A stretch of 64,000 nucleotides of DNA, from positions 1 through 64,000 of the forward strand of contig CAJTDS010000011.1 in the NCBI GenBank assembly GCA_910575165.1, in the 5' to 3' direction. The notes beneath the pieces were generated by a model. It made no database searches. It was not told the origin of the DNA and saw nothing but the letters and a program-made list of their open reading frames with translations. Below are positions 45,935-54,370 of the stretch, piece after piece. The position numbers were made by a program, and so were the translations under genes. Numbering within the stretch: the stretch's first letter is position 1; the number at the start of each line of letters is the position of its first letter. Source of the stretch: Eggerthellaceae bacterium (GTDB lineage: Bacteria; Actinomycetota; Coriobacteriia; Coriobacteriales; Eggerthellaceae).

Positions 45935-47116
45935 ATGTCGCGTTTTCAACGGATCTGCTTGGCCCACTACCATGAGATCGGCCTGAAGGGCCACAACCGC
46001 GCGTCGTTCGAGAAGCGCCTCCTGAAAAACCTCGAGGTTTTGCTGGGGGCGTTTCCCGTTGTTACCATCCACCGCATCTCGGGGCGCATCTGCGTCTTTC
46101 TGCGGGAAGGAACCGACTGGGACACGGCCCGCGAGTGCGCGCAGCTGATGGCGAAGGTCCCCGGGGTTGCCCGCGTGAGCTGCGGATACAAGTGCCCGCG
46201 CGAAATCGATGCCATGATAGAGGCGGCCCTTGACGCCATGGGGGACGCCGGGGAGTTCGCCACCTTCAAGGTGCACGCCCGGCGCAACCATACCGATTTC
46301 CCCGTGGGCTCCATGGAGATGAACCAGGTCATCGGCGCGGCCCTGTGCGAGGCTCGTCCCGATGCCGGCGTGCGCATGAAAGACCCGGACCTCACCGTGG
46401 GCGTGGAGGTGGTACAGAACGCCGCCTACGTCTACGGCTGGTCCGAGCGGGGCATCGGGGGGCTTCCGGTGGGAAGCTCGGGCAAGGTGGTGTGCCTGCT
46501 GTCCTCGGGCATCGACTCGCCCGTGGCGCTCTGGCGCATGGCCCGGCGCGGCGCCACCTGCATCGGCGTGCACTTCTCGGGCCGACCCCAGACCAGCGAC
46601 GCCAGCGAGTACCTGGTAGACGACATCGCGCGCGTGCTGCAGAAGACCGGCTGCATCTACCGGACCTACACCGTGCCCATGGGCGACATGCAGCGCCAGA
46701 TCGCGCTGGATGCGCCGCCCGAGCTGCGCATCATCCTGTACCGCCGCCTCATGTTCAAGGTGGCCGAGGAACTGGCTGGGCGCCTGCGTGCGGGCGCTCT
46801 CGTGACGGGGGAGAGCCTTGGGCAGGTAGCCTCGCAGACCCTGGACAACATCCGCTGCACCGACGCCGCGGTAGCCATGCCTGTCTTTCGCCCGCTCATC
46901 GGATCTGACAAGCTCGACATCATCCAGGAGGCGCAAAATCTAGGGACGTTCGCCATTTCATCCCAGGACGCGCCGGATTGCTGCACGCTGTTCATGCCGC
47001 GCTCCCCGGAAACCCACGGCAAGCTCTCCGTCGTCGAGGAAGCGGAGGGTGCGTTCCCGATCGACCAGTGGGTGCAGCAGCTGGTCGACCAGGCCGAGAT
47101 GAGGGAGTACCGCTAG
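45935..47116 (+). CDS. thiI: tRNA 4-thiouridine synthase ThiI
   Basis: This 393-residue protein has an N-terminal ferredoxin-like domain, a THUMP domain (about 60-165) and the PP-loop VVCLLSSGIDSPVALW (about 187-202). There is no rhodanese domain, as in many Gram-positive ThiI proteins, so sulfur must come directly from a partner such as a cysteine desulfurase. It makes s4U8 in tRNA. It sits where coaBC or metK usually follows rpoZ in actinobacteria. Confidence 0.95.
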   Translation: MSRFQRICLAHYHEIGLKGHNRASFEKRLLKNLEVLLGAFPVVTIHRISGRICVFLREGTDWDTARECAQLMAKVPGVARVSCGYKCPREIDAMIEAALDAMGDAGEFATFKVHARRNHTDFPVGSMEMNQVIGAALCEARPDAGVRMKDPDLTVGVEVVQNAAYVYGWSERGIGGLPVGSSGKVVCLLSSGIDSPVALWRMARRGATCIGVHFSGRPQTSDASEYLVDDIARVLQKTGCIYRTYTVPMGDMQRQIALDAPPELRIILYRRLMFKVAEELAGRLRAGALVTGESLGQVASQTLDNIRCTDAAVAMPVFRPLIGSDKLDIIQEAQNLGTFAISSQDAPDCCTLFMPRSPETHGKLSVVEEAEGAFPIDQWVQQLVDQAEMREYR

Positions 47117-47132
47117 AGAAGGGATTGACTGC

Positions 47133-48176
47133 ATGCTCTACCGCGTTATCGACGCCGCCGAGCTTCCGCTGCTCGTTTCCGCCTTCATGCAGCAGTACGA
47201 GGTCGTCGCCCCGGTGAAACGGGGCCGCTCCTACGTCTTCGACGCCATCGAGCACCCCGAGGACATGGTGCTCGACTACCCCACGACCTCCGCATCGCTC
47301 AAGAAGTACTTCCTGCCGCCCAAGGAGACGCTCATGCGCTTCAACGCGCAGACCAACCGGGTGGCAGAGCACACGCTTGAGGTGCCCCCGCGGGTCATCT
47401 TCGGGGCGCACGCCTGCGATATCAACGCCATAAACCGCCTCGACCAGGTGTTTCGCGACGGAACCTACAACGATCCCTACTATTGCGCCCGCCGGGACGC
47501 CACGCTTATCGTGGGCATCTCGTGCACGCCCGCGGACAGCTGCTTCTGCCATCTGTGGGATGCCGACGAGGCACGTTTCGGCTACGACCTGTTCCTGCAG
47601 GATATCGGCGACAGGTTCCTGGTGAGCATCTCAAGCGTCGAGGCCGCCAACATCCTCGAATCGGCCTGCAACCCCCGCGAGGCCACCGACCAGGACCGCA
47701 TCGACTTCAGGCACGCCACGCGACGGCGCCAGGCGTCCTTCAACCCCGGCATTCCCGACATCCAGGACGTGGCCATGCTCATGGACGCCTTCCACAAGGA
47801 CGACTTCTGGGAGGAGCTGGGCAGCCGCTGCCTGTCGTGTTCGGCCTGCGCGGCCGTATGCCCCACCTGCTTCTGCTTCGATTTGCAGGACCGCTTGAGC
47901 CCCGACGGAAAGCAAGGGGAGCGCTACCGGGTGTGGGACGCCTGCACGAGCCCCCAGTTCGCCCAGGTGGCCGGGGGACACAACTTCAGGCCCGAAGGCC
48001 GCGAGCGCGTCCGTCACCGCATGTACCACAAGCTCAACGGCTTTCTGGCGAACCACGACCGCATGCTGTGCGTCGGGTGCGGCCGGTGCGTGAAGGCCTG
48101 CAAGGCGGACATCAACCCCGTGAAGGTGCTCGAGTTCTTCAAGCAGAAGGGAGCCGACGATGCCTCTGCTGCATAG
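47133..48176 (+). CDS. hydB: Hydrogenase beta subunit, AsrA-like 4Fe-4S protein
   Basis: This 347-residue iron-sulfur protein matches the AsrA/HydB family. It has FGAHACDINAINRLD (about 89-103), a first cluster region CLSCSACAAVCPTC (about 232-245), and a second CVGCGRCVKACKADINP (about 311-327). It would carry electrons between the small subunit and the flavin-containing gamma subunit. It heads four genes in the order beta-gamma-delta-alpha, as in archaeal soluble sulfhydrogenases. It overlaps the next gene by 17 bp. Confidence 0.88.
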   Translation: MLYRVIDAAELPLLVSAFMQQYEVVAPVKRGRSYVFDAIEHPEDMVLDYPTTSASLKKYFLPPKETLMRFNAQTNRVAEHTLEVPPRVIFGAHACDINAINRLDQVFRDGTYNDPYYCARRDATLIVGISCTPADSCFCHLWDADEARFGYDLFLQDIGDRFLVSISSVEAANILESACNPREATDQDRIDFRHATRRRQASFNPGIPDIQDVAMLMDAFHKDDFWEELGSRCLSCSACAAVCPTCFCFDLQDRLSPDGKQGERYRVWDACTSPQFAQVAGGHNFRPEGRERVRHRMYHKLNGFLANHDRMLCVGCGRCVKACKADINPVKVLEFFKQKGADDASAA

Positions 48177-49077
48177 CGCGCCCGCCAAGACCGTGGAGGT
48201 GAACCCGCTGGGCGAGCGCGTGACGCCCTTGAGCGGCGCCGAGCTCATGGCCGCCAACCCCTACCGTCCCTGGCCTGCGCGCATCACCTCCATCACCGAT
48301 CTGACCGCCACGGAGAAGCTCTTCGAGTTCCGCCTCATCGACGAGGCCATCCGCGAGGCCTTCCGCCACGAGCCCGGGCAGTTCGTCGAGCTGTCCATCT
48401 TCGGAGTGGGAGAGGCTCCCATCTCCATCTCGTCGAGCCCCTCCAAGCACGGTTTCATCGAGCTGTGCGTGCGGCGCACCGGCCGTTTCACCGAGGTGCT
48501 GCACACCATGCAGTGCGGCGATATCGTGGGCATCCGCGGGCCCTTCGGGCGGGGATTCCCCTTCGAGCAGATGAAGGGGCACGACATCCTCCTGGTGGCC
48601 GGCGGCCTTGGCATCGCGCCCTTGCGCAGCCTCATCAACAACGTCCACGACGAGCGCAGCGAGTTCGGCAAGGTCACCATCATCTACGGGTCGAAGAACC
48701 CCTCCGAGGTGATGTTCCGCGACCAGTTCGAGATGTGGCGCCACCGCAAGGACTTCGACCTGTACCTGACCGTCGACCACCCCGACGAGAGCTGGGATGG
48801 GGAAGTGGGCCTGGTCACGAAGCCTTTCGAGCATTTGGAGCTGGATGCGCGCCACACTTATGGCGCCGTGTGCGGGCCGCCGGTGATGTACCGGTTCGTC
48901 ATCGACGAGATGCGCAAGAAGGGCATCGAGTACGACCATATCTACTGCAGCTTCGAGCGGCACATGAAGTGCGGCATGGGAAAATGCGGCCACTGCCAGA
49001 TCGGCCACCAGTACTGCTGCATAGACGGTCCGGTCTTCAACTATTGGGAAGCCAAGAACATTCAGGGGTCGATGTAG
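48160..49077 (+). CDS. hydG: Hydrogenase gamma subunit, NAD(P)H/FAD oxidoreductase
   Basis: This 305-residue member of the ferredoxin-NADP reductase-like AsrB/HydG family has an FAD barrel (HEPGQFVELSIFGVGEAPIS), the nucleotide motif LLVAGGLGIAPLRSLI, CGPPVMYRF, and a [2Fe-2S]-type cysteine set CGMGKCGHCQIG plus YCCIDGPVF near the C terminus. It is the site where NAD(P) exchanges electrons. Confidence 0.9.
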   Translation: MPLLHSAPAKTVEVNPLGERVTPLSGAELMAANPYRPWPARITSITDLTATEKLFEFRLIDEAIREAFRHEPGQFVELSIFGVGEAPISISSSPSKHGFIELCVRRTGRFTEVLHTMQCGDIVGIRGPFGRGFPFEQMKGHDILLVAGGLGIAPLRSLINNVHDERSEFGKVTIIYGSKNPSEVMFRDQFEMWRHRKDFDLYLTVDHPDESWDGEVGLVTKPFEHLELDARHTYGAVCGPPVMYRFVIDEMRKKGIEYDHIYCSFERHMKCGMGKCGHCQIGHQYCCIDGPVFNYWEAKNIQGSM

Positions 49078-49078
49078 C

Positions 49079-49876
49079 ATGACGACGACGGAACTAAGCG
49101 GGATAGGCGTTCGGGGACAGGGCCGCCCGGCCCGGGTCGTCGTGGCCAGCTTCGCCAGCTGCTTCGGATGCCAGCTGCAGATCACCAACATAGAGCAGCA
49201 CCTCATGGACGTACTGGGGCAGATCGACCTGGTGTACTGGCAGCTTACCGACAGCACCCCCATGCCCGAGGAGTTCGACATCGCGGTCATCGAGGGGGCC
49301 GTGACCACCGAGCAGGCCGAATCCCAGCTCAAGGAGCTGCGCTCGAAGGCCAAGGCGATCATCGCCATCGGCTCCTGCGCGGTGACCGGCGGCGTGCCCG
49401 GCATGGTTTCCCGCGACTTCTACGAACGCCCGAGCCAGGTCTACCCCAAGGTGCCCCACGCCTGCGGGAAGATGATCACACCGCGGCCCGTAAGCGCCAT
49501 CGTGAACGTGGACTTCGAGACGCGCTGCTGTCCCATAGACCCCTACGACTTCGTGGTGATGCTGCAACGGGCCATCTACGGCTCGAACAAGCTGGCCACC
49601 ACACGCACCCTGTGCAGCGACTGCAAGCGAAACGAGACCTCCTGCTTCTTCGAGGACGGGACGCTGTGCCTGGGGCTCGTCACGTCCGCCGGCTGCGGCG
49701 CGCGCTGCGTGAACCTGGGCCGGCCCTGCCTGGGCTGCGCCGGCCTCTCGCCCAGCGCCAACCTCGACTCCGCCCGACAGTGCTGCGAGCGCTACGGGGT
49801 GGACGCCCGGGCCTTCGACGAGCGGCTCCAGCTGTTCAACCAGACCAACCCCGCAGTAGAGGACTCCGACCGATAG
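49079..49876 (+). CDS. hydD: [NiFe] hydrogenase small (delta) subunit
   Basis: This 265-residue subunit ligates the proximal cluster with CFGC (28-31) and GSCAVTGG. CCPIDPYDF replaces the usual GCP(I/P) form with an extra Cys before the ligand. A second Cys-rich half (CSDCKRNETSC, GCGARCVNLGRPCLGCAG) holds the medial and distal clusters. There is no twin-arginine signal, so it is cytoplasmic. Confidence 0.92.
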   Translation: MTTTELSGIGVRGQGRPARVVVASFASCFGCQLQITNIEQHLMDVLGQIDLVYWQLTDSTPMPEEFDIAVIEGAVTTEQAESQLKELRSKAKAIIAIGSCAVTGGVPGMVSRDFYERPSQVYPKVPHACGKMITPRPVSAIVNVDFETRCCPIDPYDFVVMLQRAIYGSNKLATTRTLCSDCKRNETSCFFEDGTLCLGLVTSAGCGARCVNLGRPCLGCAGLSPSANLDSARQCCERYGVDARAFDERLQLFNQTNPAVEDSDR

Positions 49877-49885
49877 GACCGCCCC

Positions 49886-51178
49886 ATGGCTAGAACCTCC
49901 CTCACCGTCGAGCATATAGCGCGCATCGAAGGGCACGGCAACGTGTCGCTGTCCATCGAGGACGGAGCCGTCAAGTCGGTCGAGATGAACATCGTGGAAC
50001 CGGCCAGGCTCTTCGAATCCATGGCCCGGGGCCGCGTCTTCGACGACGTTCCCGCCATCGCCTCGCGCATCTGCGGCATATGCTCGTCAAGCCATGTGGT
50101 CACCGACATCCTGGCCATCGAGAGCGCCCTGGGCGTCACCGTGACCGACCGCACCCATGCCCTGCGCGAGCTTCTTGTGTACGGCTCCTACCTGCAGAAC
50201 CACGCAACGCACCTGTTCGTCTTCGCCGCGCCGGACTACGTGGGCGAGCCGAGCATCTTCCCGCTGTCCCAGACCGACCCCGACCTGTTCCAGGGGGCGC
50301 TCGGCATCAAGGCGCTGGGCAACGAGCTGTGCTGCGCCGTGGGCGGGCGCAGCGTGCATCCCATCACCGCCGTCGTGGGCGGCTTCACGGCGGAGCCTAA
50401 GGCCCGGCGCTTCAGCGAGCTGGCGGACAAGCTGGAGCAATCCCTGGCCTTCGCCTGCAAGACCGTGGACCTGTTCCGCACCTTCCCGGTTCCAAGCCTT
50501 GCCACCGACGGCGAGATGCTGGCCCAGTTCCAGCCGGGAGCCTATCCGGTGTGCACGTCGCCTGTCATGGAGCTTGTCCGCGACGGCGTGCGCTTCGACG
50601 CCTCCTGCTACCAGGATTACCTCGAAGAGTACTCCCAGCCCCATAGCGCCGCCTTGTTCGCCCGGGTGCGCGCCACCGGCCTGCCCTTCATGACCGGCGC
50701 CTTGGCCCGCATCAACGCCTCGTGGGACAACCTGACCCAGACCGCCCGCGTGGCCGCTGCGAAGGCGGGGCTGCGCCCGCCCGAGCACAACCCCTTCATG
50801 AACAACGTCGCCCAGGCCGTGGAGCTGGTGGACGCGCTGGAGCGCTGCGCGGCGCTGTGCCGGTGCCTGGCCTCAGCGGATGGTTTCGAGGGCTCGAGCG
50901 CACCGGTTCCCTACAAGGTGCACGCAGGCCACGGGGTGGGCTACACCGAAGCGCCCCGAGGGGCCCTTATCCACGATCTGACCTTGGACGACCAAGGGCG
51001 CGTCACGAGCGCCTCCATCACCACGCCCACGGGCATGAACCTTGCCAACCTGGAGGCCGACATCGAGCTGCTCGCCCGTCAGCTGCTTGCGGCGGGCGCC
51101 GACGAGGACGACCTGCGGCTGCAGGTCGAGAAGCTCATCCGCGCTTACGACCCCTGCCTCTCCTGCAGCGTCCACTAG
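49886..51178 (+). CDS. hydA: [NiFe] hydrogenase large (alpha) subunit ending at the nickel-site His
   Basis: This 430-residue subunit has the L1 motif RICGICSSSH (C63, C66) and L2 DPCLSCSVH (C424, C427), giving all four nickel cysteines. EHIARIEGHGN is present at the start. The stop codon follows the terminal His directly, so the C-terminal extension that most large subunits carry and lose after nickel insertion is absent. The mature end is therefore genetically encoded. No hyp maturation or endopeptidase gene is nearby. Group 3b-like identity comes from the gene order and partner subunits. Confidence 0.92.
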   Translation: MARTSLTVEHIARIEGHGNVSLSIEDGAVKSVEMNIVEPARLFESMARGRVFDDVPAIASRICGICSSSHVVTDILAIESALGVTVTDRTHALRELLVYGSYLQNHATHLFVFAAPDYVGEPSIFPLSQTDPDLFQGALGIKALGNELCCAVGGRSVHPITAVVGGFTAEPKARRFSELADKLEQSLAFACKTVDLFRTFPVPSLATDGEMLAQFQPGAYPVCTSPVMELVRDGVRFDASCYQDYLEEYSQPHSAALFARVRATGLPFMTGALARINASWDNLTQTARVAAAKAGLRPPEHNPFMNNVAQAVELVDALERCAALCRCLASADGFEGSSAPVPYKVHAGHGVGYTEAPRGALIHDLTLDDQGRVTSASITTPTGMNLANLEADIELLARQLLAAGADEDDLRLQVEKLIRAYDPCLSCSVH

Positions 51179-51192
51179 GCCCGAAGCCGCCC

Positions 51193-52497
51193 ATGGAAGC
51201 CTGCGGCGACACTTCCCGGGAATGGGCCCTCCCGCCTTGGGAGGGCAAGGCCATCGTGCTGCTGGATTTGGACGCGTTCTTCGCATCGGTCGAGCAGCTG
51301 GACCACCCGGGTTGGCGCGGCAAGCCCGTCATCGTGGGCGGCCGCCCCGAGGACCGCGGCGTGGTGTCGACGGCCTCCTACGAAGCCCGCGCCTTCGGCG
51401 TCCATAGCGCCATGGCCTCCTCGGTGGCCGCCTCCCTGTGCCCGCAGGCCATCTGGACCCAGGGGCGCCACCGGCGCTACAAGGAGGTATCGCGCCAGGT
51501 CATGGCAATCCTCTACGACGAGACGCCGCTCATCCAGCAAGTGAGCATCGACGAGGCCTTCGCCGACGTGAGCCCCACCAAGACCAACCGCGAGCATCCG
51601 GTGCTCGTGGCGCAGCGCATCCAGCGCCGGGTGGAGGAGCTGGGCGTCACCTGCTCCATCGGCATCGGCACCTCGAAGGCCGTGGCCAAGATCGCCTCGG
51701 AAACCCGAAAGCCCCGGGGGCTCACCGCGGTGTACCCGGGAACCGAGGCGTCCTTCCTGGCACCGCTGCCCGTGAAGGCGCTCTCGGGCATTGGGACGGC
51801 TTCTGAGCGGGCGCTTGCCAGCCGAGGCATTCGCACCCTGGGAGACCTCGCCAACGCCAGCGACAGCCTCTTGCAGCGCCTTCTCGGCAAGAACGGAGCC
51901 GTGATGAAGCGGCGGGCCATGGGGTTGGGCGACAGCGCCGTAGAGGAGCGCGAGCCGGTAAAGTCCATCTCAAACGAGCTGTCCTTCGCCGAGGACCTGA
52001 CCGGTCGCGGCGACCTGGAAGCCGCCGTGTCCACCATGGCCGCCAAGGTCGGCAGGAGGGCGCGCACCGCCGGGCTGAAGGGCATCACGCTGACACTGCG
52101 CCTGCGCTTCGGCGACAGGACGGTTCGCAGCGTGCAGCGAAAGCTCCCAGAGCCCAGCGACGACGACCTGTCGTGGAAGGGCATGCTCGGCGAGATGCTC
52201 GACGAACTGTGGGCCGAGGGGGTAAACGTGCGCCTCGTCGGCGTGGGGCTATCCGATTTTCGGGAGCCGGCACCCGCCCAGGCGACGCTGTTCGGCGGCC
52301 TGGATGACGACCAGGAGGCCCGCAGGGGCCAAAGCCGCCGCGAGCTGCTGGCGGCAACGGACTCGGTCCGCGCGCGCTTCGGAGACGCGGCCGTGCGCTT
52401 CGGCAGCGAGATCCGCACCTTGGAAGGGGAGCACTGCCATCGCCCGTCCGGCGACGACGCGGAAAGCCCGGGGCGCACCGGCGTGCGGAAGCCCTAG
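51193..52497 (+). CDS. dinB: DNA polymerase IV
   Basis: This 434-residue Y-family polymerase has an intact active site: LLDLDAFFASVE (Asp25) and SIDEAFAD (Asp120, Glu121). It also has STASYEARAFGVHSAM and IGIGTSKAVAKIASE. A clamp-binding motif QATLFGGL lies in the C-terminal region. It provides translesion synthesis and contrasts with the degenerate relative at 26.2 kb. It is 14 bp after hydA. Its TAG stop overlaps the stop of the convergent elp3. Confidence 0.94.
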   Translation: MEACGDTSREWALPPWEGKAIVLLDLDAFFASVEQLDHPGWRGKPVIVGGRPEDRGVVSTASYEARAFGVHSAMASSVAASLCPQAIWTQGRHRRYKEVSRQVMAILYDETPLIQQVSIDEAFADVSPTKTNREHPVLVAQRIQRRVEELGVTCSIGIGTSKAVAKIASETRKPRGLTAVYPGTEASFLAPLPVKALSGIGTASERALASRGIRTLGDLANASDSLLQRLLGKNGAVMKRRAMGLGDSAVEEREPVKSISNELSFAEDLTGRGDLEAAVSTMAAKVGRRARTAGLKGITLTLRLRFGDRTVRSVQRKLPEPSDDDLSWKGMLGEMLDELWAEGVNVRLVGVGLSDFREPAPAQATLFGGLDDDQEARRGQSRRELLAATDSVRARFGDAAVRFGSEIRTLEGEHCHRPSGDDAESPGRTGVRKP

Positions 52498-54323
52498 GGT
52501 TCGAGAGGGCGAACCTGGTACAGCCCCGCATCGGCGAAGCCGAGGGAGCGGTAGTAGGAACGCGTGCCCACGGCGCTTATCACGGCGATGCTGCCGTAGC
52601 CTTCCGAAGCCGCCAAGCCGCACGCGGCATCCACCAAGGCGGCTCCCAAACCGCGATGCTGGGCGCTCGTTCCCGCGCCGTGCAAGGGGGTGGAGCGGCC
52701 GTAGACGTGCAGCTCTCGGATCATCGCCTGGCACGGACGCGCCGGAATCGGCGGCCCGCAGGCGCCGGCGACCTTAGGCCAGGGAAGGGAGAGCCGCAGG
52801 AAGCCCGCGATGCGCCCGCACGCATCCACCCATTGCAGGAAATGCTCGCGGGAGACCGTCGTATCGTAGGCGACGTCGTCCAGCCGAAGCGTCTCCCAGT
52901 CGACGTCGCCCGAGGCCACCTCGCGCATGCGGACCTCCTCGATCTTCGCCCCTCGCGCCTGCGCCTTCTCGACCGCGCGCCGCTCCACCGCCTGCCTCAG
53001 GTTCGTCTTGCGGCTGCCCGCTTCTATGTCGTGGGCGGATATATCGCGGATCATGCGGGAAATGCGCAGGTAGGGCGGAGCAGCCAGCACCTCCTCGGAG
53101 AGCAGGTCCACGAGCGTGTCGTCGTCGTAGGGCTGCCAACGGCCGTCCTCGTACCAGTCGGTCAGGCGGGCGCTCCTCACCAGCACGCAGGGGTAGAGCT
53201 TGACCTCGTCGGGCCGGTAGCGGCCGGAATCCACCAGCCCCCTGAAGTCGTCCATGTCCCCCGCAGGGTCGGAAAGCGGCAGGTTCGCCATGAGGTGCAC
53301 GTGTATCTTGAATCCGAACAGCCGCAGCAGCTCGAAGCTGCGCTCGACGCTACCGTCGTCGAGCGACCGTCCGCAGCCGGCGCGAATCTGCGGCCGAAGC
53401 GTCTGCACGCCCATCTGAACCTTCGTGCACCCCAGCCTGCGCATCTCTGCCAGGCTCTCCGGCGTCACTGCATCGGGCCTTGTCTCCATCACCAAGCCGA
53501 CGCATCGACAGGCAGCCTCTTCGTTAGCCGAGAAAAGCGAGCGAATACTCGATTCAACCACTAACCTAGTCGCTGCTTGTTTATATACCATCGCTTCGTT
53601 ATCGCAGATAGAGAGTGCACTGTTATATGAGAGCAGTTTACGATTCACGCTGTCTTGCGTGCTATCTCGTATATACTTGCTTTCGCTAGTTTTATAGTAT
53701 GAATCAAGTGACTCGTAGATTTCCCAGCGGATGCGCTCCCGCTCTGCGGCCACCTCGGTTCCGAAATCGTTGAGCGCCTGGAACAAGCTACTGACGAACC
53801 ACTCGCGATACGGTTTCGGATAATCGGTCCACGATCCGCCCAAAACGATGAGCTCGACCTTGTCGGTGGGGTGCCCCATGTCGTCGAGCACCTGCAGGCG
53901 GCGGAGCACTTGCAGGTAGGGATCGAAGCGGCAGCGCAGCGCCCGCTGGCAGGCCGGCTCGTCGGACAGGTAGCTTTTGGGCATAGCGATGTCGGAGGGA
54001 CAGTACAGGCAGTCGCCGGCGCAGGGCCAGGGCTTCGTGAGCACGGTGACGGTAGTGACCCCCGAAGCGGTGCGCCGAGGCTTCGCCTGCAGCAGGGCGC
54101 AAAGGGCTCGGTCCTCGTCCTCGCTCGGCGCCCACGCCTCCCATCGCGGACTGCGCTGGCGTTTCTGCGCCAGGTAGTAGGGCATGAGCCGCCGCTTGGC
54201 AACCGAGCGCGAGCCGTCGCGCATCTCGCGGTTGCGGGTGCGCACCACCCGGTCCAGGAAAGCGCCGTCGACCGGCTCCCCGGCGCGCATCGCATCCAGC
54301 AACATATGTATAGCCTTGTCCAT
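52494..54323 (-). CDS. elp3: Bacterial Elp3: radical SAM/GNAT tRNA U34 carboxymethyl-type transferase
   Basis: This 609-residue protein has an N-terminal helical tRNA-contact region and then a radical SAM domain with Cys101, Cys105 and Cys108 in CAGDCLYCPSD. ELIVLGGSWTDYP, CVGLVMETRPD and MGVQTL are typical Elp3 blocks. A C-terminal GNAT acetyltransferase includes QHRGLGAALVDAA and YYRSLGF. Elp3 builds cm5U-type wobble uridines from acetyl-CoA. The start ATG 54323 is seven bases after TATAAT, apparently leaderless. Residues about 201-268 are encoded by an unusually AT-rich stretch. It is divergent from a Trm9-like methyltransferase. Confidence 0.9.
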   Translation of the reverse strand: MDKAIHMLLDAMRAGEPVDGAFLDRVVRTRNREMRDGSRSVAKRRLMPYYLAQKRQRSPRWEAWAPSEDEDRALCALLQAKPRRTASGVTTVTVLTKPWPCAGDCLYCPSDIAMPKSYLSDEPACQRALRCRFDPYLQVLRRLQVLDDMGHPTDKVELIVLGGSWTDYPKPYREWFVSSLFQALNDFGTEVAAERERIRWEIYESLDSYYKTSESKYIRDSTQDSVNRKLLSYNSALSICDNEAMVYKQAATRLVVESSIRSLFSANEEAACRCVGLVMETRPDAVTPESLAEMRRLGCTKVQMGVQTLRPQIRAGCGRSLDDGSVERSFELLRLFGFKIHVHLMANLPLSDPAGDMDDFRGLVDSGRYRPDEVKLYPCVLVRSARLTDWYEDGRWQPYDDDTLVDLLSEEVLAAPPYLRISRMIRDISAHDIEAGSRKTNLRQAVERRAVEKAQARGAKIEEVRMREVASGDVDWETLRLDDVAYDTTVSREHFLQWVDACGRIAGFLRLSLPWPKVAGACGPPIPARPCQAMIRELHVYGRSTPLHGAGTSAQHRGLGAALVDAACGLAASEGYGSIAVISAVGTRSYYRSLGFADAGLYQVRPLEP

Positions 54324-54330
54324 AAGCGCT

Positions 54331-54336
54331 ATTATA
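54331..54336 (-). promoter_or_regulatory. -10 box of a probable leaderless elp3 promoter
   Basis: On the minus strand a perfect TATAAT is followed by seven bases (AGCGCTT) and the elp3 ATG. No ribosome-binding site exists between them. The 47-bp gap to the divergent methyltransferase GTG must hold both promoters. Confidence 0.6.
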
Positions 54337-54370
54337 CGAGACCGCCGACCGACGAGAGAGGAAGTGGGCT

